A stretch of 64,000 nt of DNA from positions 13,269,557 to 13,333,556 of the forward strand of contig NC_092320.1 of the NCBI RefSeq assembly GCF_036785885.1, given 5' to 3'. Of the stretch, positions 1-11,787 are shown one piece after another. The notes under the pieces are model-generated. The model worked only from the letters and a program-made list of their open reading frames with translations, was not told where the DNA came from and did not search any database. Position 1 is the stretch's first letter; every line of letters starts with the position of its first letter. The stretch comes from Coffea arabica. Lineage: Eukaryota; Streptophyta; Magnoliopsida; Gentianales; Rubiaceae. The translations under genes were made by a program, and so were the position numbers.

Positions 1-289
1 AATCTATTCATATGCATTGCACATAACAAAAGCTATGAATGATTTTGTCCTTGTGCAAGATAAGAATGACACTATGTCATTATCATTCAGCATTCAACTT
101 CAATAAGTATTAAACTTGAATTAATTTTTTGTTATTTTTTTCGAAAAGGAAATAAAAACACAATGCCTTTAGATATTACTAAATCGATGCAATATATCTA
201 ATCACCATGAATTTCTAAGACTCCAACCTTGGTAACTTTTGCAATTTATTTGAAATACAATGTTGAGAATTGCCCTTTTATCCTTCTTT
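1..289 (+). repeat. Duplicated 5' flank of PMEI-like gene (copy 1)
   Basis: This stretch matches 11330-11593 in the same orientation. Shared landmarks are 'aaaagctatgaatgatttt', 'attcaacttc', 'aaatcgatgcaat', 'gactccaacct' and 'aattgcccttttatcc'. In both places it lies where the upstream region of a PMEI-family copy would be, and here it runs straight into a decayed PMEI copy. I infer a duplicated promoter and leader segment of the cluster. Confidence 0.6.
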
Positions 290-518
290 TGCTGCCTCAT
301 GGCTGCCCCATACCTATAAAATGTGAATAACCAAAATTTGTTCGAAAACACAGCGATTTGACTGTTGCTTTATTTGCATCCGAGGTGATGATAATCGCGA
401 TAAAGAGGATAAAAAAGGGCTTGCAAGACAATCAATAACTTGTTCCGGGGTACAAACATTATACGTTCATAATGATTTCGACAACTTGTACTCTTACTTG
501 CACAAAAGGAAAAAATAA
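290..518 (+). pseudogene. Decayed PMEI/invertase-inhibitor-like copy
   Basis: The opening 'gcctcatggc' matches the signal-peptide region of the intact gene at 17894. From 339 to 518 one frame stays open for 59 codons and reads CSKTQRFDCCFIC, then DKEDKKGLA. This aligns with CSKTPEYAYCQIC and DKRGLA in the intact paralogue. The first conserved Cys pair of the PMEI fold is therefore visible. The part joining the signal peptide to this frame contains stops, and the second half of the domain, with the second Cys pair, is missing. It is host-gene debris, not an active gene. Confidence 0.65.
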
Positions 519-1725
519 AGGGTTTGTTCCCAAGCAAGGGAGTCTAGGGAGTATTAATGAAAAGAAAACCAGCAAGTTTTTTGGCACACGCTTGTCTCCT
601 TCGATAGAAGTATAGACATTTGCAAACTGCTAAAAATCACATTCAATTCGAGGATTACTAAATTCTACATATCACATTACACATAATCACAAAACTATAT
701 TGTCGCTTGGAACTTTTTATTTTAACATAAGCTATGTCCATTCGAAGTACTGCAACCAGAGGCAAATTGAAAAGTGGACAGCAAAAGAATGGAAGTCATC
801 GCAAAAAACACTTCAAAACTCTTGGAAAATATTGCCCAACTTTTGTTCAAATGCTTCAAACTGAACGAAAATTAAAAGATTTGCTAATATGCCAACAAGA
901 ATTTGTCATTGCTAAATTTTTTCTCTTTGCTATCTTTTCGTTACTTTATTGTAGAACCCCATAAGTAGACGGGTTTTTCTTGAGACGCATTTTTTCATTT
1001 GTAGTGTATATACTTAGAATTGTGCTCCCAATACACAACCAAATTCTCAATTAAACTTTTTAATTTTTTTTCCCTATGAAATTGTCAGCTAATGTCTTTG
1101 GGAGCTCAAAGAATAAATTGGGAACAAACTTTGTCGTCAAAATTTTCAATCTTATGAGTCATGACAGGGGTTAATTTTATTACCAAAAACCAACATATTA
1201 TTTCAAAATTAGAGGGGTACTAAGTGAAAATATCAGAAAACATCACAGTAGGTTTTTGAAATTATCACAGTAGGTTTTTGAAAGTACCTAAAAATATAAC
1301 TGATTTGGCAACGTCTAACACTTGTCAACTAATGGATGAGACTCTTGTTTAAAGAAGATATGGACTACCACCAGTCTTGTATTTTCACAACTCAAACCGA
1401 CCGAATTTATGTTGCAATCAATTGCTGGTTGTCGTTTCTGGAAGCCTTGGATTTCATTATTTAAGAGAAGGGGTCCAGGAGTTCTTCATTTCAATTCTCG
1501 TTCAACAGTTTTTGTTTGGGTAAGTTTCTCTTCGATGTTTTTTTCATAATTTGCTCTCTTTACTCTATTCATGGATGATTGTTTTAATGTCTCTGCTATA
1601 GTGATTATTTGTCATGTAAAGTTGATGTATTCAAATATTTTCTTGATCCTTTCACATATGTACATGGAGTATACTTCTTTCGATCACTATGAATTTATCT
1701 CGAGCCCCTTAATTTGATATATGTC
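519..1725. other. Intergenic, no gene recognised
   Basis: AT-rich sequence. A 76-codon open frame at 734-964 has no recognisable domain. A 22-bp unit (atcacagtaggtttttgaaa) is repeated in tandem near 1243-1285. I see nothing else I can support. Confidence 0.5.
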
Positions 1726-2028
1726 CGGAACACTGATTTCCTAAAACACCATATTTCCCCCTCTCTCACCACTACCACCTCCTTTGCCACCCATCAGGAA
1801 TAGCCATTCTCAAATCTCACCCTTTCCTCTTTCCTCTCCTTCTTTTTCTTCTGCCTCTGACCATATCCGTGACGCCATCCTCTTCACTTCCTTCCTCGTT
1901 GACCTAACCCGCCATCCGTCCTCCTTCCTCTTGCCTACTACCTACTACACTCCTCACTCTCTCTCATTTTTTTTATCCCTTCTCCCTCCCTCTCCTCCGC
2001 CTCCATTTTCCTCCTTCTCCTCCCTCTT
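1726..2028. repeat. Pyrimidine-rich arm, possible inverted repeat with 9557-9786
   Basis: A strongly C/T-rich tract. Read on the opposite strand, 9557-9786 gives similar words: 'aaaacacca', 'caccactgccacct' against 'caccactaccacct', and 'gattt' just outside. The gypsy element separates the two arms, so the earlier locus may have been a MITE with long inverted repeats into which it inserted. The match is patchy. Confidence 0.35.
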
Positions 2029-2809
2029 TGATGAGGAACCACCAAGACCTTAAGTCGTCACTTCACAAGGCTCGAGTAAGAATGATCTACACGCACCATC
2101 AATAAACCCTGGACCAATGACTCAAGCAAGAGCAAGAAAGATGCGTGAGAACCTCCAAACATTTCTCCAAATTGTTCATAAACGCATTGGAAGGGTTCAA
2201 GAGGCTAAACACACGATGGTGAGCTTACTCCAAGTCCATGAAGAAGCCTTAGATTACTAGAGAAAGGATGAACCGCATAATGGGCTTCACTATCGAGTTA
2301 AGCGACTAATATAGGCTTGAGAATAAAGGTTGGACAACCCATGTGGGCCCTAGCTGACCAGCCCATGTTGGGCTTCGTTTGTTAGCTTCCTTAGTAAGCT
2401 AGGTTTAGGGTTATTTTGAGTTAATATGGTTTTCCATTGCTAGTTAGGATTAGGAGTACCAAAACCTATAAATACAAGGCTTGGCCAAGCTTGTTATTCA
2501 TTCAATAATCAATAAACAAATTTCAAATTTAAGAGTGTTTCTCTTAGCTTCGGTTAAGCTTTGAATATCTTAGATTTGTTCTAAGTGTTCTTATTGGCTT
2601 ATCAAACAAGAATCACACTTGTTTGTGGCGCCTTCCTACTAAAAACCATAAGTTTCTTTAATCTTTTCTTGAGGGTTAAGAATTATTCTTAGTTCACATC
2701 CAAGAGGTTCTAAGGGGGTTTAGGGTTCCGTACACTCAAACCTTGAAGTCACGTGTCTAGATCCTATTGTTAGAATACGAGTTCGCCAAGTACGGTTGGC
2801 TTTGTATCA
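2029..2809 (+). repeat. 5' LTR of the gypsy element
   Basis: Begins TGATGAGG and ends GTATCA, and pairs with 8774-9556. It contains a promoter-like CCTATAAATAC (about 2465), followed by the transcribed part of the LTR. The preceding five bases, CTCTT, recur after the 3' LTR. Confidence 0.93.
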
Positions 2810-3201
2810 TCTGGTAATCAAAGTTAGTTGACAACTTTCAGGTTATATCCTACCTATTCTTTTTGTATTGAGTCATATCCCTATTGTCCAATTCGTTATT
2901 TGTGTCAAAAAAAAATTCCTTGTTGTGTCGCTAGTTTTTCTTTTAGTTCTCTTGCTGCCCGAGTTGTTCTTGTTGTTTGCTGAATTAATATTGTTGCATC
3001 TATCCAGTTCTTTACTCATTGATTATCGTGTCTTTTGGGTCTTCAAGTGTTGGGTCAAAACAAATTTTGCGTCACCAATTTTCTTGTTTACGTTGCTGTC
3101 CATATTGTGTTTTGTTGTTGCCAATCTGTTATTGCTTTGTTACTATCCGAATTGTGTTTGTTGTCGTGGCCATTGAGTCTTCAATTGTCAAGTCAAAAAA
3201 A

Positions 3202-3298
3202 AAACAGAAACTCTAGTCGCTAATTTTGATCAAGCAATTCGGATTTCTCAAAACAGAAATTCTGGTTGCTAGTCTTGATAAAGCAACTCAGATTTCTT
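3202..3298 (+). repeat. Two-copy ~48-bp tandem repeat in the gypsy leader
   Basis: Two adjacent units share 'aaacagaaa', 'gctagt/gctaat', 'ttgat', 'aagcaa' and 'cagatttct/cggatttct'. They lie in the untranslated leader between the 5' LTR and gag. Confidence 0.6.
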
Positions 3299-6200
3299 GA
3301 ACAAGAGGGTTGGGAAATTTTTGTTTCTTGCACTACCATAAGGCTGACTTACCTTGTCTTAAGGAGTCTTGATTCAATTCTTGAATTGCCAAAAGGTTCT
3401 TGCACGCAAATCTGAAAATTCGTGAGTAATTCTTGAAATTTTTTTAAATCACTTCATCCAATTCTTGAATCTTGAAGTAGTCGCGGCTGTTCCTGCTCAC
3501 AAACATAGCTGAAGTCCTGTCTTGGGGTTGTGACCGAAATTGGAAGAAGAAAAGAAAGCAATCTGGTTTGCATCAATACCAAAAACAAAAAAAGAGAGAC
3601 ACAAGAAAGAAACAAAAAGGAACCAAATTCGGTCCTACTACCAAGGAAATAGAATTAGGAAGCTTAGTAGACTTGGGTTTGTAAAAGCAAATCCTAGTTC
3701 TACTTGGATTCCCAATTTCTGATTAGGCAACTTAAACCACGTGAGAAACTAACCCATCAGCAGCAACACCTACCCCAAAAGAGTCCAAGAAGCCGTATCT
3801 TACTCCTTCTCAAAACAGCCAAGTGCAAGTCGGGTAAGTCCTTCTAGGATCCACAATACTTCAGCCACTATCTTCTTGTTTTTTTTTGTCGGGTCAAGTC
3901 ACTCACTAAGTTCTTATTTGTCCATTGTCATAACTGATCACTCCACATCAAGTATCGTTTGTGTTAAAGTTGTCTTAGTAGAGTCATTACTTGTCTCGTG
4001 TATTCCAAATCTGATTCCCTAATACTTGTCTCGTTGTCTCTTAGTTGTGTCCAAATCTTTCCTTTGATAGGCCGTTTCATCCCTTGTGAACTGATCTAAC
4101 CTCTTCAAAGGCACAAATCAAGCTTTGAGAATATACTTTTGTGAGCCAAAAAAAACGAGAGTGTGTGATACGTGAGAGCGAGAGTAAACACTAAAGGAGC
4201 GAGTGAGGAAATTATTTTTTTTCAAGCTAACCTTTTCTTGCAGGAGTACCAAGCATGTTTACTGCAGGAGGGGATAGCCCATTGGTTTTTGACTTTAAAA
4301 TCTTTGCCGAATCCCTAAAGGGTGACATCCGACGAATCATGGACCAAAAATTAGAACTTGTCCATGAACGGCTTGACAAGGTGGAAGCTACCCAAAACGG
4401 CACACGAAGGAGTATGAACTGGCGGAGAACAGTCCAACATGAGTCTGAAGGGTCCAATTATTCCGACGATGAACTTGGACCACACACAAGAAGGGCTAAC
4501 AAGAGCTACAAACCAAGGGGAGAAGCAATTAAAGGCATCAAAATGCAAGTGCCACCCTTTGAAGGGAAATCCGATCCGAATGCCTACCTCGAGTGGGAAA
4601 AGAAAGTTGAACTTATGTTCAATTGCAATGACTATACGGAGGAGCAACAACTGAAACTAGCAGTCATGGCATTCTCCGAGTATGCCATCATCTGGTAGGA
4701 CCAAATTACCACTAGTCGAAGGCGTAGTGGAGACATTAAGATCGCTACTTGGTCTGAGTTGAAAGTCCTTATGCGCAAACGCTTTGTTCCTAGCTATTAA
4801 CATCGTGACTTGTACCACAAGTTACAAAATTTAAGGCAAGGAAATCAAAGTGTTGAAGATTACTATAAGGAGATGGAAGTAATCATGCTCCAAGCGGATA
4901 TAGTGGAGGATCGGAAAACTACCATGGTAAGATTCCTTAGTGGTCTACGAGTGGAGATCGCGGATGAGGTCGAGATGTACCATTATGTGGAAATAAAAGA
5001 CATGCTCGAGAAAGCTTTGAAGGTGGAACGAAGGCTAAAAAGGAAGGGCCAAAACAGGACATTTTCTACACCATCACCCTCTTATAGCCGTACTAGCAAT
5101 CCGAGGAGGGAGTTCAAGCCCTCGGGGAGCTTTACCACTCCAACTAAACCAAAGCCGACGCCGTTCAAAGAGGAAGGTAAAGTCATGTCAAAGTTGAACA
5201 ATGAACCTTCTCGAGCAAGAAGTCGTGACACCAAATGTTGGAGGTGCCAAGGACTTGGCTATATTGCTAGCCAATGTCCAAATCAAAAGACAATGATCAT
5301 ACTTCCAAGCGGAGAGATAATATTCGACGACAAGAAAGAATACAAGGAAATGCCACCATTGGAAGATGAGGGCGACATGGAAGCGGTCATACAACTACCA
5401 TTGGAGGAGTCCATGAGTTTAGGACTCTTGGCAAGGCGCGCACTAGCCGCACACATTAAGGAAGAGGAGATCCAACAGAAGAACATCTTCTACACCCGAT
5501 GCCATGTAAATGGTAAAGTGTGTAGTTTGGTAATAGACCCTAGAAGCTGCACCAATGTAGCAAGCTCAGTGATGGTCGAAGCATTAGGGCTTCCAACTCG
5601 CGAGCACCTCCGACCATATCGTTTACAATGGCTAAACAATTATGGAGACATCCGAGTGTCTCAATAGGTACTCATTTCTTTTAAAATTGGCGCTTATGAG
5701 GATCAAGTACTTTGTGATGTAGTACCTATGCAGGCTAGCCATATTTTACTTGGTAGACCGTGGCAATTTGATAGATGTACTAGCCATGATGGTCGTACCA
5801 ACATGTACACTTTCCTACACAAAGGAAAGAAGATCACACTTGCACCACTCACACCTAAGCAAGTGTATGAGGACCAAATGAAAATCCAGCATGAGTGTGA
5901 GAAAGTTGATGAGAGGGAAAAAATTGAAAAACAAGAAAGAAAAGAAAGGAAAAGATCCGTGCAAAATGAGCGGGAAAATGCAATAAATGGGACGGATCTT
6001 GAAGTAAAACAAGAGGGAAAAATATTGCTAAGTGCAAAAGCCAAAGATGTGAGGAAAGGGCTACTTGGAGGCAAAACCATGCTTCTATTTTATACCAAGA
6101 AAGTTTTGAATGATGCTAACACATTTGACCCTTCGTTGCCTAGTTCTTTTTCTAAGTTTTTGCAGGAGTATGAGGACGTTTTTCCCGATGATGTGCCAAG

Positions 6201-8773
6201 TGGATTGCCACCCGTGAGGGGTATTGAACACCAAATAAACCTCATACCTGGTGCATCCCTACCTAACCAACCGGCCTATAGAAGCAACCCCGAGGAGAAA
6301 TTCAAAGGCAAGTGGAGGAGCTTCTAGGCAAAGGATGGGCAAGAGAAAGCTTAAGCTCTTGTGCTGTTCTAGTCATCCTTGTGCCAAAGAAAGACGAGAC
6401 TTGGAGGATGTGCACTGACTGCCGAGCTACCAATACCATAACGGTAAAGTATCGTCATCTCATCCCTCATCTAGATGACATGTTAGATGAATTACACGGG
6501 GCAATTATATTCACAAAAATTGATCTGAAATCTGGATATCATCAAATTAGAATTAAAGAGGGGGACGAATGGAAGACTGCATTTAAGACTAAGTACGGGT
6601 TATATGAGTAGTTAGTCATACCTTTTGGCCTTACTAATGCACCAAGCACCTTTATGCGACTAATGAACCATGTCTTGCGTGAGTACTTAGGCAAATTTGT
6701 AGTAGTATATTTTGATGATATTCTCATTTATAGCACAAGTCTAGAGGAACATTTACAGCATGTTAAACTTGTGTTAGAAATACTTCGAAAGGAACGCCCA
6801 TATGCTAATCTAAAGAAATGTACTTTTTGCACTGACCAACTAGCGTTCCTAGGCTATGTTGTGAGTTCACAAGGCATCAAGGTGGATGAGAGTAAAATCA
6901 AGGCCATCCAAGAATGGCCAAGACCAACCACCATTGGGGAAGTAAGGAGCTTCCATGGACTTGCAAGCTTCTATCGACGCTTTGTGCGTAATTTTAGCTC
7001 CATAGCCACACCATTGACCTCCATTATTAAAAAGGATGTATCGTTCCACTGGGGTGAAGAACAGGACAAATCCTTTAACTCTCTTAAACGCGCACTCACA
7101 CACGCACCCGTATTGTCTCTGCCTGACTTCTCTAAAACTTTTGAAATTGAATGTGATGCATCAGGAATTGGTATAGGAGCAGTGTTGATCCAAAGAGGAT
7201 GACCAGTTGCTTACTTCAATGAGAAATTGAATGGTGCAATGTTGAACTACAGCACCTATGACAAGGAGTTGTACGCCTTGATTCGAGCACTACAAGTGTG
7301 GCAACACTACCTACGACCCAAGGAGTTTGTCATACACACTAACCACGAATCACTCAAGTTTCTCAAATCTCAAAACAAGCTGAGTAAGAAACATGTGCGA
7401 TGGATCTCATTCATAGAGACTTTCCCGTATGTTATAAAATACAAGACTGATAAGTCTAATATAGCCGCTGATGCACTCTTACGAAGGTACACACTTCTTG
7501 CTACTTTAGATGCTAAATTACTTGGTTTTGAACTTATCAAAGACTTATATACAACTGATGACGATTTTAAGTTAGTGTTTGAAGCATGCAAGCAAAAGGC
7601 CCAAGAGAAATTCTTCATAGACAACGGGTTCCTTTACTACTTAGACCGCTTATGCATCCCTAAATGCTCAATTCGTCAATTACTAGTTAAAGAATCTCAT
7701 AGTGGGGGACTAATGGAACACTTTGGGATAACTAAAACTCTTTCTATCTTGCAGAAGCATTTATACTGGCCAAACATGCAAAGGGATGTCGAGAGAGAGG
7801 TTGCACGATGCATTCAATGCCTTCGCGCCAAGTCCAAGGTAAACCCACATGGTCTCTACATGCCTTTGCCTATACCTAGTGAATCTTGGGTGGATATTTC
7901 TATGGACTTTATTCTTGATTTACTTAGGACAAAAAGAGGACATGACTCCATCTTTGTAGTAGTAGATAAGTTCTCAAAAATGGCACACTTTATTGCATGT
8001 CACAAAACTGATAATGCACCATACATTGTTGACCTGTTCTTTAAAGAGGTAGTCCATTTACATGGTATTCCCCGCACCATAGTCTCTGATCGTGATGTTA
8101 AATTTTTTATCTATTTTTGGAAAATACTTTGGTCTAAATTAGGCACTAAGTTGTTATTTTCAACTACTAGTCACTCTCAAACTGATGGCCAAACCGAGGT
8201 AGTTAATAGGACTGTGTCTACTATGCTACGTACCTTAATCACGCGTAACTTGAGAACGTGGGAAGAATGCTTACCTCACATTGAATTTGCTTATAACCGT
8301 TCTACCCACTCTACCACTCAATTTTCTCCTTTTGAGGTGATGTATGGTTTCAACCCATTAATACCACTAGATCTTATGCCCTTACCCTTGAGTGAGCATG
8401 CTAGCCTTGATGGTAAGAAAAAGGCCGAAGTGGTGAGACAACTGCATGAGAAGACATGTGCAAACATTGAGAAACTCGTGGAGCAATTTACCAAACATGC
8501 AAACAAGGGACGTAGGCAACTACTGTTTGAACTTGGAGACTGGGTATGGTTACACATGTGTAAGGAGCGTTTTCCTGAGAAGAGGCGAATCAAGTTGATG
8601 CCCCGTGGAGATGGGCCCTTTCAAATCCTTGCCAAAGTCAATGACAACGCCTACCAACTTGACCTTCCAGGTGAGTACGGTGTTAGTTCTACTTTCAATG
8701 TTGCTGACTTACTTCCATTTGATGTAGGTGACGACTTCGATTTGAGGACAAATCCTTCTCAAGAGGAGGGAAA

Positions 8774-9556
8774 TGATGAGGAACCACCAAGACCTCAAGT
8801 CGTCACTTCACAAGGCTCGAGTAAGAATGATCTACACGCACCATCAATAAACCCTGGACCAATGACTCGAGCAAAAGCAAGAAAGATACGTGAGAACTTC
8901 CAAACATTTCTCCAAATTGTTCATACATGCATTGGAAGGGTTCAAGAGGCTAAACACACGATGGTGAGCCTACTCCAAGTCCATGAAGAAGCCTTAGATT
9001 ACTAGAGAAAGGATGAACTGCATAATGGGCTTCACTATCGAGTTAAGTGACTAATATAGGCTTGAGAATAAAGGTTGGACAACTCATGTGGGCCCTAGTC
9101 GACCAGTTCATGTTGGGCTTCGTTTGTTAGCTTCCTTAGTAGGCTAGGTTTAGGGTTATTTTGAGTTAATGTGGTTTTCCATTGCTAGTTAGGATTAGGA
9201 GTACCAAATCCTATAAATACAAGGCTTGGCCAAGCTTGTTATTCATTCAATAATCAATAAACAAATTTCAGATTTAAGAGTGTTTCTCTTAGCTTCGGTT
9301 AAGCTTTGACTATCTTAGATTTGTTCTAAGTGTTCTTATTGGCTTATCAAACAAGAATCACACTTGTTTGCGTGGCGCCTTCCTATTAAAAATCATAAGT
9401 TCCTTTAATCTTTTTTTGGGGGTTAAGAATTATTCTTAGTTCTCATCCAAGGGGTTCTAAGGGGGTTTAGGGTTCCGTACACTCAAACCTTGAAGTCACG
9501 TGTCTAGATCCTATTGTTGGAATACGAGTTCGCCAAGCACGGTTGGGTTCGTATCA
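8774..9556 (+). repeat. 3' LTR of the gypsy element
   Basis: Same TG...CA ends and TATA box (about 9211) as the 5' LTR, with about 4% divergence. Its first 230 bp also encode the C-terminal tail of the polyprotein, which ends near 9005. The LTR ends 241 bp upstream of the ATG of the PMEI-like gene at 9798. Confidence 0.93.
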
Positions 9557-9786
9557 CTCTTTCTCCTCGCTTTCCCGCGATCCCTTCCCTTTTCCCCTAT
9601 CCGATTTGGACCAGTGGTGGGAGGGGACAGGGATAGATAGAAAGTTGGGGAAGGAAAGGAGGAGAAGGGGGTAAAAGGAAGAAAAGAAATAGCAAGAAGG
9701 TGGCAGTGGTGTGGAAAGGGTGATTTTTTTTTTTTTACAGTGGTATATTTGTTTGTTGGTGTTTTCTTAAATCTTCTACAGAAACA
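9557..9786. repeat. Purine-rich arm, possible partner of 1726-2028
   Basis: A G/A-rich tract directly after the gypsy element, beginning with the second copy of its target duplication. See the entry at 1726. It also forms the immediate 5' flank of the PMEI-like gene at 9798. Confidence 0.35.
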
Positions 9787-9797
9787 CACTGATTTTA

Positions 9798-10340
9798 ATG
9801 ATTCTTTCAAATTTGATCACGAGTGCAGTAAAATCACATGGCTTCATTTGTCTGTTTGCTTGGCTCTTGTGGGGAAGCTTAGGGGTTCAAGTGACAGGCG
9901 ATGATTCCAGAATCAGATGTGTCTGCGACAAGACAGGCAGTAACTTTTACTATTGCTACGATTGCTTGAGTGGAAAAAAGGGTTTCAACAGCAACGGAGC
10001 AGACTTTGGTGGCAAATCCATCTTGTGCGCTAGTGATGCATTTGTCATCGTGCGAAGAACAACTTTAGAGTTTTCATTAAATTCTACCGGACATTTTCAA
10101 GGAACGACCAAGGTTTGTTTTGAAAAATTTGACGCATGCATGGGTTATTGTAGAGCCGCGCTTAAAGCATGGAGACTGAAACGAAAATCAGATACCATCC
10201 AGTTTCGTAATTTTGGTTATGATAAGCATTTCGACTGTGCTATGCTGATAACAGACCCCATCTCGCATGAATATGTCAAACAACTAACCAAAGCGAAAAA
10301 TCTTATTGAGGTGTCTCTTAGAATTATCTCTCTATCATAA
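9798..10340 (+). CDS. Divergent PMEI/invertase-inhibitor-like secreted protein
   Basis: An intact 180-aa frame. Residues about 12-33 (SHGFICLFAWLLWGSLGVQV) form a hydrophobic signal peptide. The mature part starts with CVCDKTGSNFYYCYDC (41-56), matching CSKTPEYAYCQIC of the paralogue at 17894, and a third conserved Cys region lies at 107-118. In this family four cysteines form two disulfides in a four-helix bundle that inhibits cell-wall invertase or pectin methylesterase in the apoplast. Here the fourth Cys (HQRC in the paralogue) is replaced by SHEYV near 156-160, and extra cysteines are present. The protein may have lost inhibitor function or changed target, or the gene may be young debris that still reads open. 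The first ATG was chosen because it precedes the signal peptide. Confidence 0.6.
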   Translation: MILSNLITSAVKSHGFICLFAWLLWGSLGVQVTGDDSRIRCVCDKTGSNFYYCYDCLSGKKGFNSNGADFGGKSILCASDAFVIVRRTTLEFSLNSTGHFQGTTKVCFEKFDACMGYCRAALKAWRLKRKSDTIQFRNFGYDKHFDCAMLITDPISHEYVKQLTKAKNLIEVSLRIISLS

Positions 10341-11329
10341 TCAGCATTAGTTTTGCTCCAAATTAAAAGTACTTGAGAGAGAGAGAGAGAGAGAGAGTTA
10401 ATTTGTAAAATTGAAGTCTATTATTATTATTATGTTAATGTTCATGGACTCCGATTGACTTCAATGTTGTATTATTCTTGTTACTTGATTTAAATTTAAA
10501 TTTATAGTATTGTTAGCAAATTTATCTGGTTAAGCGTGATGTTATTTAGCGGAGTCCCAAAAAAAAAAATTCCACCTGATTCTTGTGTTGTAATTTTAGC
10601 TTGCCCAATGTAACGGAAATTTTGCATTAAGGGTACAAGATTTCCCTTTACACTTCCAGAGTTTATTAAGAGAGATGGGGTGGTTGGGAAGGCACAGGTG
10701 AAACGAGTCTTCTCTTGAACCAAAAACAAAAATTTTGGATGTACTCTCTAGTGCCTTTTAGAAAAATGATAATGGTGAACTTTTTCAAATCGTCTATTAA
10801 TGTATATTAAATTGATTTGAGAGGAAAGAATCTTTTCATCAAAGATCATCCAAGATTATAACAATCTGTTAGATTTTTTTGATCAAAGGGAAATTTTTTG
10901 ATCAATTAAAAATGTTTCAAGGAAAAAATTTTAGGTCAAAAGTTAGATTTCACCCGACTGCAACGAATTTACGAGAAGACTTGTAACACCTTTGTTAACA
11001 TCTTTTGAAAGTCATCACACAACAACAACTTTTGTCATCATTTTGGATGTCACATAGAATAAGTGACAATAATCTGTTGTCATTAATTTATAACAATTCT
11101 TGTGATACAAACAAATTCATGCATAGAGGCACATTGAGAGAGAGAGAGAGAGAGAGATGGTCATAAATAAGAACAAATTAAGTTGGATTAGTTGCTAGTC
11201 TTATCCCCCCAACAATCCAAGTGTATGATGACACATATTTGTATAATATCTCCTTTTTTATAATATATCCTGTTTAACATTTTATGTGGAGGGTAAATGA
11301 GTCTTTTCTAGCTCAAATATTCATGTTCA
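10341..11329. other. Intergenic with GA microsatellites
   Basis: AT-rich. It holds (GA)n runs at about 10375-10397 and 11134-11157 and a short ATT run near 10422. No gene recognised. Confidence 0.6.
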
Positions 11330-11594
11330 TGCCCCGTAACAAAAGCTATGAATGATTTTGTCCTAATTGATGCAAGATAGGAAGGCCATTATTATTCAAT
11401 ATTCAACTTCCATAGATATTAATCATGAATTAATTTTTTTTTTCCAAAAAAGAAATAAAAACTTTTCAATGCCTTAAAATACCACTAAATCGATGCAATA
11501 AATCTAATCACCTTAGATTTAGATTTCTAAGACTCCAACCTCGATAATTTTTGCAATTTTATTTGAAATACAATGTTGGGAATTGCCCTTTTAT
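11330..11594 (+). repeat. Duplicated 5' flank of PMEI-like gene (copy 2)
   Basis: Matches 1-289 (see that entry). The match ends at 'cccttttatcc', where the copia element's 5' repeat begins. The copia element therefore inserted at, or very near, a PMEI-family copy. Confidence 0.6.
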
Positions 11595-11787
11595 CCCAAT
11601 TTAGGTTTTCCACGTAAAAATCTTGGTGTCCTGTGCCTTTTATTTTTTCTTGCATTTTATTATCACTATTGGTATTATTACTTGGTGATTTGGTTTATTC
11701 CTATTTTAACTGGTATTTGGGGAAAGAAAAATTTATCCTGGACTAACTCTGATATTGTGTGCCTGTACTGGTACTCCTTTCCCAACA
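11595..11787 (+). repeat. 5' LTR remnant of the copia element
   Basis: Matches about 16311-16503 of the 3' LTR at about 95% and ends CCCAACA, two bases before the primer-binding site. Confidence 0.88.

Larger units (their letters stand above)
2029..9556 (+). mobile_element. Ty3/gypsy LTR retrotransposon, chromovirus-like (CRM-like guess), broken
   Basis: A full-length fossil element with two LTRs of about 780 bp, each TG...CA, flanked by a perfect 5-bp target duplication CTCTT (2024-2028 and 9557-9561). A degenerate tRNA-Met primer site follows the 5' LTR at about 2811. A 1.4-kb leader comes next, then gag (about 4.25-5.2 kb), a CCHC knuckle (CWRCQGLGYIASQC), protease (about 5.5 kb), reverse transcriptase (FDDILIY, about 6.2-6.9 kb), RNase H (about 7.1-7.5 kb) and integrase (about 7.6-8.8 kb). 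The polypurine tract AAGAGGAGGGAAA (8761-8773) lies inside the coding frame, and the frame runs on into the 3' LTR. About five interruptions make it non-functional. By eye the LTRs differ at about 31 of 780 sites (about 4%), mostly transitions, which suggests an age of a few million years at most. Confidence 0.93.

Noticed and set aside
1784-2053. 89-codon Ser/Pro-rich frame
   Set aside because: A pyrimidine-rich tract that runs into the LTR; no domain.
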